Origin: an uncultured Erysipelotrichaceae bacterium
GTDB taxonomy: Bacteria; Bacillota_I; Bacilli_A; RF39; UBA660
Direction: 5' to 3'
DNA: 63,882 bases
Assembly: GCA_902791625.1 (NCBI GenBank)
Contig: CADAWN010000001.1
Coordinates: forward strand, 99,333 to 163,214
Each line of letters begins with the position of its first letter. Within the stretch, counting starts at the first letter, position 1. A model generated the notes under the pieces. The model worked only from the letters and a program-made list of their open reading frames with translations, searched no databases and was not told the DNA's origin. The translations under genes were made by a program, and so were the position numbers. Positions 39,751 to 49,784 of this stretch are shown in pieces.

Positions 39751-39936
39751 TTATTCCTCCGCTATTTTTTTACTCTTTATCTTACTAACCAATTCTTCTT
39801 TAATGTATTTTTCAAAACATTCTTTACAAATAAAATGACCTTTAAGCCAAGTGTAATAGGGTTCATTATATTCTATTTCAACATTCCAATAAAATTTTCC
39901 TTTACCTATACTTTTTTCGCATAATTCACATTTCAT
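39751..39936 (-). CDS. Zinc-binding small protein, paralogue of 38972
   Basis: 61 residues; MKCELCEKSIGKGKFYW and CKECFEKYIKEE match 38972. Completes the duplicated pair. Confidence 0.65.
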   Translation of the reverse strand: MKCELCEKSIGKGKFYWNVEIEYNEPYYTWLKGHFICKECFEKYIKEELVSKIKSKKIAEE

Positions 39937-39953
39937 TTTATCTCCACCTTTAT

Positions 39954-40985
39954 TTATTTATTTCCCTTAGTACTATTATATCCCCATTCATCACTCTTAA
40001 AAAATCCAATATAAAATCTTTCTTTTTCATTAAGTTCTTCAGGAGTACAGTAGGATAAAACTTCAAAAGTAAAGTTCTCTGGTCCAACTTCCCACATTTC
40101 ATCATAAAATTTATTTCTACTTGAGGCTTCTGCTTTTAAACCCTTTTTAGTATGACTTCTCCAACGCTCAGTAAAGCCCTAACGGGTTTGCCCAATATAA
40201 CATTTTCCATTTTCTCTATTAGTAATTTTATAAATTCCAATAGGCTTCTCATTTTTACTAATAACTCTACCACACATATTACTAAAAGGAGTTTTATAAT
40301 AGTTTTCCCAAATTAATTTATAAAGAATCGCAGGGGTATTTAAACTTGCCGCAACTTCTCTTAATCTTTTAATATCTTCCTAATCTTTATCACCAATCTA
40401 AATTCTATAAAAATCTTCCTAATGTTTCTTTTCTTCTTGTTCTTTAAACTACTTAATCAGTTCATTCTATTTATCTTCATAATTCTTTAATTCTATTTTA
40501 ATTTTTTCTTTCTCTTGTTCTGTTTGTTTTTTAAAGTCCTCTAATGTTGTTTTTAAATCTTGAACCTTTTGATGATATAAATCTTCTTTTTCTTTTAATT
40601 TTCCTATATAAACTCTATCTTCTAATACAAGTTTTTCCTAATACTCTTTTAGTAATTTACTACGTTCTTCATTTAATTTTTTATCATAATCAACAAATTC
40701 ATTATCTAATTTTTCAAATTCTTGGTAAATAATTTCCTATTTTTTCTAAATTTGCTAATTATATTCTTCTAATTTTTTGTTAAGTTCCTATTTTTTTACT
40801 TCAAACTCTTGATATAATTGCTAATCAAATATATCTTTCTTTTGCTAAATCTCCTAAAAAATTTCTTGTTGCTTTTTTTCAAAATTATTTTTAAAGTCAT
40901 CATCAATTTTTTTAGAATTTTTATAAAATTGTATACCAGCTACAACTATAATCAAAAGAACTAGAGCTGGGATTATCCAAATCAT
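39954..40985 (-). CDS. Membrane-anchored coiled-coil GIY-YIG nuclease
   Basis: 343 residues with many TAG, mostly in the coiled coil. N-terminal TM helix (MIWIIPALVLLIIVVAGIQ), residues 25-220 a long Glu/Gln/Lys coiled coil, then KPIGIYKITNRENGKCYIGQTRQGFTERW and NEKERFYIGFF, a full GIY-YIG domain. Order recalls DUF4041/T5orf172-type (Mug113) phage proteins. Its stop overlaps the ThyX start (ATGA). Confidence 0.75.
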
Positions 40986-41692
40986 TTTGTTTCACCTCGT
41001 TTAGGTTTCCTTCCGCAAGAATTCTTCTCTGGACAGTATCCAAGTTTTTGACATTTTGGTGCAAAAATTTTCTCTTCTTCAATTAAATATTTCCATTCAT
41101 CACTATAAACACTTAGCGCAGACAGAATTTCACTCATTAAATCTCTATATTCATGATATGCTCTAGAGCACATTCTTTGTTCACTCATATTTATTAATTC
41201 TCTTAATCCTATTCTAACAACAACTTTTGTTGAATAATTTAATGGTAACAATCCACTAGAGTCTTCTTTAGGAATATTTAATTTATTAAGTTTCTCTAAT
41301 CCTTCTTTTATATTTCTTATAGTTTGATTATATATCTCTTTTGCTTCATCATTTGCTTCAATAGAAGGAGGAACTATATACTCAAAATCTTTATAATCTA
41401 TATATCTTGTTGATGCTTGAAGTCTAGTAACATCAATAATATGAGTGTAAAATTCTCTAATTACCTTTGCACTCCAACCATCAAGTATCATATAGATTTG
41501 TGGATATTCTAATACTCTTCCATGTCCAGACCTTAAACACTCTAATCCTCTTTTAAAATTTTTAATATGGTCTGATGTATCTGCGCCCCAACAAACTCCA
41601 CATAAATTACCACTGAAAGTAAGTGGTTCATCAGTTGTTTCACTTAAAATTATTACTCGTCCTGATTGATTAAATCTTTTTGCTAATGACAT
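40982..41692 (-). CDS. thyX: Flavin-dependent thymidylate synthase
   Basis: 236 residues. SGHGRVLEYPQIYM, TRLQASTRYIDY (the ThyX motif region) and NMSEQRMCSRAYHEYRDL support FAD-dependent methylation of dUMP to dTMP, using CH2-THF and NAD(P)H. The RHR of the classic RHRxxS motif is relaxed. A Cys-rich C-terminal tail (CQKLGYCPEKNSCGR) is extra. Confidence 0.85.
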   Translation of the reverse strand: MSLAKRFNQSGRVIILSETTDEPLTFSGNLCGVCWGADTSDHIKNFKRGLECLRSGHGRVLEYPQIYMILDGWSAKVIREFYTHIIDVTRLQASTRYIDYKDFEYIVPPSIEANDEAKEIYNQTIRNIKEGLEKLNKLNIPKEDSSGLLPLNYSTKVVVRIGLRELINMSEQRMCSRAYHEYRDLMSEILSALSVYSDEWKYLIEEEKIFAPKCQKLGYCPEKNSCGRKPKRGETK

Positions 41693-42411
41693 AAAAATTC
41701 CTCCTTAGATATTTTTTTCCAATGATAACCAAAAGCACTTTTAGATTTACCTCTAAAATAATCATTTATTGCTGTGCTTCGAGCAGATTTTTTGAAAAAT
41801 TCATTTGCTTCAGAAATACTTCCAAAGTATAAATTTAATTCAATGCAATATACAGGTATCCCTAAAGCTTTTCTTACTCTTTCTTTTTGAGCTTCTTTTT
41901 CTCCCTCTTTTTCATATCTCTTTTTCAAGGACTCACTCATTTTCTATCTATATTCCTCACTAGAAAATACTTTTTTCATACCTTCTTTTTGTTTTTTTAT
42001 GTATTTTTCATTTGTCCAATACTCCTTAGAACGTTTAGATTGATTTTCTCTAATCTATTTCTATTCTTCTGGAGATAAAGTAAAAAAATAATTTTTTATA
42101 TAATTACAATCCGTTGCTATATTATATCCATATCTTTCATCATAAGAACGATACTCTTTTATTAATTCCGCTTCTTTTTGATTTGCTTCTTCTCTATTTT
42201 TACATACCCCTATTATAATATGTTGGAAATTATCCCATCCGTATTTACATATAGCGTTCCAAAATCGGGACTAATTTTTATTTTTAGGTTTATATTCAAC
42301 CCCTTTATTTCTCCAACGTCTTTTAGGATTATTTGTCTATCCTATATAAACTTTGTCATTAATTAAATTAATATGAATATATAAAAAAATTTGTTCATCC
42401 TACTCCCCCAT
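41683..42411 (-). CDS. GIY-YIG homing endonuclease (Seg-like)
   Basis: 242 residues with TAG as Gln. FLYIHINLINDKVYIG then TAG at the YIGQ position, KRRWRN catalytic Arg; then a basic helical linker and C-terminal NUMOD-like region (IPVYCIELNLYFGSISEANEFF). Adjacent to thyX, a frequent target of phage homing endonucleases. Confidence 0.8.
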
Positions 42412-42426
42412 AATTAAAAATCCTCC

Positions 42427-43023
42427 TTAAAGTATTTCTTCTTTTTCTATTGCACTTTTATTCTTTTCCATAATTAATCTCAATTCTTCATCATCAAAAA
42501 TCTGAGGAAGTTGTGTACCAATTTCAATAGGAATATAATCCCATTTATTAAAACTTATATCCAAAATCCTATCTTGATAAACTCCATCCATTTTTACTAC
42601 ACTACCTGGTGCCGCGATATAGGTTTTTTCTTCAGAGTGTAAAGCTAAAATTTGTCTTATATCAGCAGTAATTACAATTCTACAAATTTCACTACCAATT
42701 TTACTATCCTGAAAATCACTAAGTCCCCATAGTGCCTTTATTTTATTACCAAAAGGTTTAAGAGTTATTTCATTTAAAATGCTTGGAAATTGTGTACTCA
42801 TTAGATAAATAGTACCATTAAATTGCTGTAAAATATCAATAGTTTGTTCAAGAGTTCCGTGTGTTATATCTCCTATTAAAATTATAACATCATTATCATC
42901 TTTTACATATTGATTAACCCGTTTTATAACATATTTATTGTACCCCTCTACACTTAAATTAAGGGGAAGAGATTGTTTTCTATCATATAATCTTAAGTCC
43001 CCTATTAAATATGTATTCCACAT
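42427..43023 (-). CDS. Degenerate metallophosphoesterase-like protein
   Basis: 198 residues in the order of calcineurin-like phosphoesterases: YLIGDLRLYD where DxH is expected, ILIGDITHG for GDxxxxG, and MSTQFPS where GNHD is expected. Most metal ligands are missing, so it is probably a non-catalytic relative. Confidence 0.55.
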   Translation of the reverse strand: MWNTYLIGDLRLYDRKQSLPLNLSVEGYNKYVIKRVNQYVKDDNDVIILIGDITHGTLEQTIDILQQFNGTIYLMSTQFPSILNEITLKPFGNKIKALWGLSDFQDSKIGSEICRIVITADIRQILALHSEEKTYIAAPGSVVKMDGVYQDRILDISFNKWDYIPIEIGTQLPQIFDDEELRLIMEKNKSAIEKEEIL

Positions 43024-43052
43024 AGATTCTACCTCCTTTAATTATTATAATA

Positions 43053-43081
43053 ATTATATAATAATTTTTTTAAAAAGTCAA
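43053..43081 (-). promoter_or_regulatory. Sigma70-type promoter
   Basis: TTGACT-17-TATAAT behind terminator 43088-43112; drives 42427, the GIY-YIG genes and thyX. Confidence 0.85.
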
Positions 43082-43087
43082 TAAAAA

Positions 43088-43112
43088 AAGAGATAGAATG
43101 CTCTATCTCTTC
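43088..43112 (-). terminator. Intrinsic terminator
   Basis: Hairpin AAGAGATAGA/TCTATCTCTT with TTTTTTT tail on the minus strand. Confidence 0.85.
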
Positions 43113-43192
43113 TTAAATGCGTTGATTTTCCTTATTTGACTTTCTTCTTTAATTCTGTTATTATTATTTTCGCTATTATTAAAATTATCATA

Positions 43193-44044
43193 TTATTTTA
43201 ATCTAAAATATCTTGCAACACTATCTTGATAACAGAATTGTAGATTATTTTCAAACCAGTAGTTCAATCCGCCCATATTTGGGTTATAATATCCAATTCC
43301 ACCATTAATTGGGTCTGGTTCATTCCAGGCTTCCTTAATAATTCTCATTGTATTATTCCAACCTGTACTGCCAGGGTACAGTCCAGAACGATATGTTCCG
43401 TTAAAATAATTAGAAATACAAGTATACTGCCCCTGTTGTGTTAATATTCCGTATAAAGTTTTAGGAAATGGAGAGTTTTTATTTGCAAGCATATGTTTAA
43501 CTCTATTAATTACAGTATGAGCCATATGTTTTTGAATATACTCTTCGCAATATCCTGTTTCTGAACTAACAACAGTACAAAACATATTCCACTCCTGTTC
43601 AGTTGGTATATAGTTAATATTGCTATAAACTTGCTGTGCCGCAGGTCTTGTTGTAGTCATTATAGTTACGACTTTAACAGGAGTTTTTGTTGTTACTGTT
43701 GTAGTTGTTTTGTTAATATTCTTGCTTACCGTATTCAAATTAGTAAGACTTTTTTTCGTTGTAACAGCTTTCAAATTTGTATTATTTGATTTTGAATTTG
43801 TAGTCGCCGCAGTAACTTTAGGTTGAGTATTGATTGTATTACTTGTAACCACTTCTATCTTTTTAATAGTACCTAAATTTTTATACTCAGGTCTTTTTAA
43901 TGTTACTTCTGCTGTTGTTTCCGAAACTTGTGTTGTAGCAGTATCTGGAATAGATTTTTCGTCTATTTGTTTTCCGCAACCACAGCCGCAGAAAATAAGA
44001 AAACAAAAAATTATTATTGCTGCTAATTTTGCTATATTTTTCAT
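43193..44044 (-). CDS. Secreted lipoprotein with SleB-like cell-wall hydrolase domain
   Basis: 283 residues: lipoprotein signal (AAIIIFCFLIFCGCGCG), a Thr/Lys-rich linker to about residue 145, then TEQEWNMFCTVVSSETGYCEEY...HTVINRVKH...FPKTLYGILTQQGQYTC, the Hydrolase_2 (SleB/CwlJ) layout with its catalytic Glu. An exported peptidoglycan enzyme may help infection, spread or exclusion. Confidence 0.8.
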   Translation of the reverse strand: MKNIAKLAAIIIFCFLIFCGCGCGKQIDEKSIPDTATTQVSETTAEVTLKRPEYKNLGTIKKIEVVTSNTINTQPKVTAATTNSKSNNTNLKAVTTKKSLTNLNTVSKNINKTTTTVTTKTPVKVVTIMTTTRPAAQQVYSNINYIPTEQEWNMFCTVVSSETGYCEEYIQKHMAHTVINRVKHMLANKNSPFPKTLYGILTQQGQYTCISNYFNGTYRSGLYPGSTGWNNTMRIIKEAWNEPDPINGGIGYYNPNMGGLNYWFENNLQFCYQDSVARYFRLK

Positions 44045-44111
44045 CTTTTTTCCTCCTTAATTTGGCAATAGCCTCTTCAAAGAGAAAATCAACGCTTTTT
44101 GGTATAGCGAA

Positions 44112-44150
44112 AATACCAATATATTTAAGTATAGAAAATACTTAAAACCT
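44112..44150 (-). terminator. Paired hairpins after the helicase gene
   Basis: TTAAGTATTTTCTATACTTAA and GGTATTTTCGCTATACC on the minus strand; T-tract is weak. Confidence 0.5.
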
Positions 44151-44158
44151 CTATAAAA

Positions 44159-45240
44159 TTAAAACTCTATTGTTTTAACCTTTGTTTTATCAAAAATCTG
44201 ACCACTTAATGTAGTAGATTTACGTCTTTTACCTTTTTGATATTTTCTAAAAGAAGTGCACCAATAAAGAGCATTTTCAGCTCTAGTTGCCGCAACATAT
44301 CCAATTCTTCTTTCATCATAATTATACATTCTTACGCCAGTCACTATTACATTTTTATTTTGTAAACCTTTTGCACTATGGATGGTTAATACTTTTACTT
44401 TATTACTTTCCATTATTTCTTCCAGTTCTACATTATCAAGGTCGCCCTTCTTAAAGGTTACATTTGGTATATCTTCATTATTTAAAAGTTCTTGAATTTG
44501 AGCCAATTCTTCATTAGTTCGTGTTAAGATAAACCAGCTTCCCCAATTCTTACTCCATTGTAACTCACTTAATGCATCACTCAAAACCATATTTCTTTCT
44601 AATAAACCATTTCGCTTTTTATATGAATCTGGACATGGGCTTAAAGCTTCATAGCTATATAGTAAACTATTAGCAAAATTTTGTATATTAGGAGCACAAC
44701 GATAATTATAATGAAGATAATATTTTTTATACTCGTCATCTGATGCCATATTTTTTATATACTTATCTGAACAACCTCTAAATTGATAAATTGCTTGACG
44801 ATCATCAGCAACAAAAAACCTATTACTAGCATTACATTTTTCCAAAAATTGATAATCAAGAGAACCTAAATCTTGTGCTTCATCAACTAACAAATGTGAA
44901 ATAATAGGAAATTTGCTCCGCGGCAAAACGAGTGCTTTTTCAAGAATTTTATCAAATTCATTCATTTCTATATAATGAGAAGTGTCAATTCCATTATCTA
45001 AACAAAGTTGATTTGCATAAGAATGAAGAGTACCAATAAACATACCCTCTCGAACATTTTCTAGACGCTTTTTCATTTCATCTGCAGCCATATTAGTGAA
45101 TGTTATTGCTACTATATCTTTTGGATTATTCTTTTTTATATCTACTAAATTGTTGTTTTTCCGCCGCCAGCACCCGCTAAACATAGAATTTTATCTTCAT
45201 TTGCTTCAACTACTTTTTTTTGATATATATCTAATTGCAT
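44159..45240 (-). CDS. UvrD/Rep-like superfamily 1 helicase with frameshift in Walker A
   Basis: MQLDIYQKKVVEANEDKILC then LAGAGGGKTT lies in one frame and the rest (LVDIKKNNPKDIVAITFTNMAADEMKKRL, LLVDEAQD, QFRG, VLTIHSAKGLQNKNVIV, YVAATRAEN) in the -1 frame. One extra base near 45158 would join them. About 360 residues, shorter than UvrD. Either a sequencing slip, decay, or a frameshift product. Promoter and ribosome site are intact. Confidence 0.7.
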
Positions 45241-45271
45241 TTTCTCAACTCCTTTCAACTCTTATATAATA

Positions 45272-45300
45272 ATTATAACAGAAAATAAAAAAGAAGTCAA
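45272..45300 (-). promoter_or_regulatory. Sigma70-type promoter inside terminator arm
   Basis: TTGACT-17-TATAAT; its TTGACTTC is the 3' arm of the terminator at 45292-45314. Confidence 0.8.
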
Positions 45301-45314
45301 TTAAATGACTTCTT
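45292..45314 (-). terminator. Terminator overlapping a promoter -35
   Basis: GAAGTCATTTAATTGACTTC hairpin with TTTTTT tail, downstream of the structural gene at 45359. Confidence 0.8.
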
Positions 45315-45358
45315 TTTAATTTATTTAAATGAAAAACTAGCATAATCATTCTAACCAG

Positions 45359-47731
45359 TTAATTTATAACCATCTGTAGTTCCACATTATCATCATTCCA
45401 AATTTTAGATGCATTAAGTTGCATAACCATTTGACTATTGCTAACAGGAGAATGATCTTTTAATGAATCAGGCCATGTATATGTATCTGGGTCAAAAATA
45501 AGATTAGGAGATGTCCTAGTATTTAAATAGAAACTACAATGTGGTCTTTCTCCTTGTGATTGTCCTTGAATATCTAAATTGTGGTCATTCCAAGTTAAGG
45601 TACCATTTAAAATATAGTCAATTTTTTGAGAATCAGATTTTTTAATCCACTTGGCTTGAGTACTTTTCATTTTTAACTATCTCCACATTGAACTATTATA
45701 TACTGAAAAAGTAGTGACTTTCATAGTCCAATATCCATCTAATATATAGACAGGACACACATGAGATATAACTCCATTAATAACAGCAAATAAGTCACAA
45801 AAAATTCCATTACTCCAAACTGTACCGCTAGCTCCAGTCCAATAGCCAACATTAATTCTTGTCATATAAATTGTATTATCAGAAATTATTCCTGTATTCA
45901 ATAATCTTCTAATATATTCACTACCCCAAGTTTTTAAAGCATCTTTATTTACATCTCCTCTAGGAATTTTTGTCTATTGCTAATTAACGTTCATATTATA
46001 GTTTTTCATAAAAGTTAATTTTGTACTTGAATAAGAATTAAAAGAAGAAGTTTGTATAACATAGCAACCGTAGCCATATGTTTCAATATTAAATCTATCA
46101 CTCGCAGTTGAGCTTGTTATCATTGTAAAAGATTTTCCAGGATTATCAGTTAAAATATTTTCTGGTACAAAAGAACCAATGTTTACAACTTTAAAATCAA
46201 TTTTTCCTTCGGTATCTCCTCCAGGAATATCTCCACCTTCTTCATAATTGGGGATACCCATTTTAGTAACAACTTCACATAAATAAACTCCTTTTAAAGA
46301 AGTACTAGGGTGAGAAAGGTGACTATTTCCTGCGTTTGGACGAGAAGAACTATCAATATTTTGTCTAGTATACGTACCACTATTATTCTAATAACTAATC
46401 TATACTTTTGAAATTGTTTCTATATTAGGTTTATTTATAATATAATCTCCAGCATCATATACTTTTATTTCTACCGTTGGATTAAAATTATCATTTTCAT
46501 AAACACAAGTAAAAGTTTTTATATAACTTCTAATAATCTAAACATATTTTTCATCCTGCTTTTTAGAAAAATAATAATTTGGTCCACTCCATTTATAATA
46601 TCCATTTTCTTCTCTTATGAAAAATAATTTATCTCCATCTTGTTTAGTAATAGTAACTCCTGCATCTCCATTAAACTTCTTTATAATCCAATTTTTATTA
46701 TTTCTATCATAACACCAAATACCTGGATATAATTCCTAACTATAATAATTTTTAAAATAGTTATCTTTTCTAACAATAGGAATAATACAAAGATTTTTAT
46801 TAGGATACTAATCTACTAAATAGCCTAATCTATTAGTAATAGTATTTGTATCTATTGTTCCTACATCATATCCATCAAATTTAAATTCATGGTTCCAAAT
46901 ATCATTAGGTAAATAAACAACTTCACATCTTACATCAGTAATAGGTATTTCTTTCTTTTCAAATAATACTTGTGTCCAAAGATAAATTAAATTTTCCCAT
47001 AACTATGTAGTTTCACTTGTTAAATACTTTAACATTTCTTTAATTGGACTATCATCATCAAATAAATATGCACTTAATGCTGTGATTGTCTAACCAATAA
47101 CCCAAAAATTTCTATTTAAATCTTCTACCTCAACTCGTCTAGTATACTGAGGCATCAAAAGACGAATATATTTTGATAATGGATTATCATTATCCTAAGA
47201 ATGAGTAAACTACATTTTAATACGATTATTAAGCACAGAAATAATTTTATCTGTGCCGCGGACATCATCATATGTTTGATTATCTACATTTAAATTTTTG
47301 TGTACCCAGGGAGTATTTTCAAAACTTTTTCCAGCATTCCCTTTTAATATATCATCAACATTAAATTCAACACCATTAACTGTCCAAGTTCCATTATTAT
47401 TAGCAATTTTATTTTTATATATATCAATAAGTTTATTAACAGATTCATTCCATAATCCAGTACCAGTATTATTTAAATAATCATTTGTCCCATCACTAGT
47501 GCCGGCGGCATTTGTATCTAGATCTATTAGTCTATTAATATACTTAAAAAAGGATTCAGGATTAACTGCCCCAAGTTCACTCTCTTTTAAGGGATGTTCT
47601 TCATCTTTTAAATACTAAATAAAATCTTTTAAAAACTATTCAGTTTTTAACTGCTATTGTTCTTCTTTTGTTAAGGTATCATAATCTCCATTTATTAATA
47701 CCTATATAATTTCTGTATTAGTCTTCGCCAT
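45359..47731 (-). CDS. Large recoded structural protein
   Basis: 790 residues once about 20 in-frame TAG are read as Gln; all fragments share one frame and end in TAA. Begins MAKTNTEIIQVLINGDYD. Beta-rich, with ITKQDGDKLFFIREENGYYKW, a Gly-rich hinge and a C-terminal domain. Its position between holin and tail genes suggests a baseplate or receptor-binding protein. No family recognised. Confidence 0.75.
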
Positions 47732-48080
47732 TCTCCTCACCGCCAATATCCTGTTCTTCACCTTCTTCAATTAAGGAAGGGGTAACTGGATTAAATCTTG
47801 TCCAAATGTTTTTTAAAGCATCAAAACCATTCATAGAAGCAAAAGCAACTACTAAACCAACAACAGTTCCTACTCCTAATGCTTGTAATACACCTGGGAA
47901 ATAAACTAACGCTGTTGAAATTGAAAGCATTAATGCTACAACAATAGCAACAATTTGGGTAGGAACTTTTTTAGGCAATAAGTTCTTAACCACCTGAACA
48001 ATAATTGTTGTTAGCGCCGCAAGAGCACCTAAATCCGTAAGTGTAACACCTGTACCAAGACCTAAAATTTTTTCAATCAT
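47718..48080 (-). CDS. Holin-like membrane protein
   Basis: 120 residues from ATG at 48080 behind AAAGGAGAGTGAGAAAA; a GTG at 48089 is too close to the ribosome site. Three TM helices (about 18-36, 44-62, 68-88) and an acidic C-terminus, the usual holin layout, with the endolysin a few kilobases away. Overlaps the next gene by 14 nt. Confidence 0.7.
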   Translation of the reverse strand: MIEKILGLGTGVTLTDLGALAALTTIIVQVVKNLLPKKVPTQIVAIVVALMLSISTALVYFPGVLQALGVGTVVGLVVAFASMNGFDALKNIWTRFNPVTPSLIEEGEEQDIGGEENGED

Positions 48081-48085
48081 TTTTC

Positions 48086-48385
48086 TCACTCTCCTTTAAT
48101 AAAAATAACTCTTTCATCGTTTTCTCTTCCTTCAACCTACAACCACTCTCTATCTTCCTCAATCTTCATATCTTTAATTACATGAAGAGGAATTGGATAA
48201 TGAAAGTTAAGTAGTAGTTGTTGTTCTTTCTAAGATGATAAAATCTAACTACTATTTAAAGTCATTTTTAATTTAAGACTAAAAGAAGTTTCTTCTAATA
48301 CTTTTTGAGTAATAACATCATCTTCATTTGGCTTATATGATTTTATAAGTTCATTATCAAAAGAAATATATTTTTCGACTTTCAT
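48086..48385 (-). CDS. Hypothetical protein, recoded
   Basis: 99 residues with three TAG. KVEKYISFDNELIKSYK..., mixed alpha/beta. Part of the tail block; function unknown. Confidence 0.65.
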
Positions 48386-48400
48386 AAAATCACCACTCTA

Positions 48401-48556
48401 TTAAGACTATTGTTCTTCCCAATATTTATGTGCCCCATCACTTGTCATAAAATATATAACATCACTTGTGCTATCAACTTCGCTTGTATTTGATGCGGTA
48501 ATTTTTTTATGCTCTCCAAAGGCACCACAACTTGGGTATTGTTTTTCTTCACTCAT
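48401..48556 (-). CDS. Hypothetical small protein, recoded
   Basis: 51 residues (MSEEKQYPSCGAFGEHKK...) with one TAG next to the end. Ribosome site GGAGGTAAATCAAT. Confidence 0.6.
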
Positions 48557-49340
48557 ATTGATTTACCTCCCGCAATTCCATTTTTATATCCTAAATATAA
48601 TATTTAAATTCCTTATCTTTACAGGTTTCTTTTAAATTAGTGTATTTATTATTTATTTTACACTAATAAAATAGAGTATAATTATCATCTATATACTAAA
48701 ACTAAAAACCTTTTATATAATAATTTTCAATACCAGTTTCTTCATTATTACTTACCCAATTTTGCCATTTACCTTTTGTAAAAACTCTATATTTTATTTG
48801 TCCAATATTTACTTTTATTTTTATTTTTTCAATAAAGCTATCCGTATCATTAGTGTTCCATTGTCCTTTTTTAAAAATATCAACAGTTACTTTTGGGGTA
48901 ATTTTTAAATTTTCCAAAATAAAAGTTTTTAATTCTTTTTTATTAAAAGTTACATTATTTATTTTTTTAATAAAATCTGAATCTTCAAAATTTAAAAATA
49001 TAATATCTTTATTAAGTTTAAATTTTTTTAATAAAAAATTTATAAATTTAGAACCTAACCCAAAACTCTCTGTTCCGCACAGCACTATTGAAATATTTTT
49101 ATCCAATGGCTAATTTTGCCATATATTAAACTTGTCTATAACAAAAGTAGATTTTGGTGTTTCGTTGTAATACATCCTGCGGCAAAGAAATTCTCCAAAA
49201 GAGGTCAATGATGTTAGCTTAAAAGTATTAAAAAGAAATACTTTTATTTTTTCTGGTTTAGTTTCTTTTTCAAGAGGATGATAAAACTAATATATAGTAA
49301 TTTCATCCTCTTTAAAAATCGCTACTGGAGAAAGAATCAT
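48549..49340 (-). CDS. Hypothetical structural-block protein, recoded
   Basis: 263 residues with six TAG. NISIVLCGTESFG and repeated PKVTVDIFKKGQWNTNDTDS / IKYRVFTKGKWQNWVSNNEE suggest two beta-sandwich repeats, as in phage sugar-binding modules. TGA overlaps the next ATG region. Confidence 0.7.
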
Positions 49341-49771
49341 TTAACATATTCACTCTCTTTTGATTTTAAGATTATATATCCTGAAGAAATTTCTCCCCAT
49401 ACTTCATCACCAATTACATTTATTCTTTTTCGGATTTCTACGGAAGTTCCTTCCTTAAGAATAGCATAAGTTTCGCCTTTAACAATATTTTTTTTATCTT
49501 CTTTTGTTACTTGTTTATAAGTTAATACGTGTTCCCAAAAGCCAGGATATTGACGAATATAGAGGTTTCGTTTTAAAGTAACTATATCTTTCTTAGCTTC
49601 TTTATTTTCTTTTTCTTTTACCACTTCTTTTTTAACTTCTTCTTTTTTAACTTCCTCTTTTTTAAGCTCTTCCTTTTTAACTGCTTCTTTTGTTTCTTTA
49701 ATTACAAATTTGGGCTTGGGTTTTTCTTTTATAGTATTATCATCATCTAAATTAAAAAGTTCTTCTGACAT
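49337..49771 (-). CDS. SH3-like protein with charged repeat stalk
   Basis: 144 residues. Residues 25-62 are KKEEVKKEE-type repeats; the C-terminus YIRQYPGF...GTSVEIRKRINVIGDEVWGEISSGYI is a bacterial SH3 domain. Possibly cell-wall binding on the virion. Confidence 0.7.
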   Translation of the reverse strand: MSEELFNLDDDNTIKEKPKPKFVIKETKEAVKKEELKKEEVKKEEVKKEVVKEKENKEAKKDIVTLKRNLYIRQYPGFWEHVLTYKQVTKEDKKNIVKGETYAILKEGTSVEIRKRINVIGDEVWGEISSGYIILKSKESEYVK

Positions 49772-49784
49772 TTTATTATCCTCC

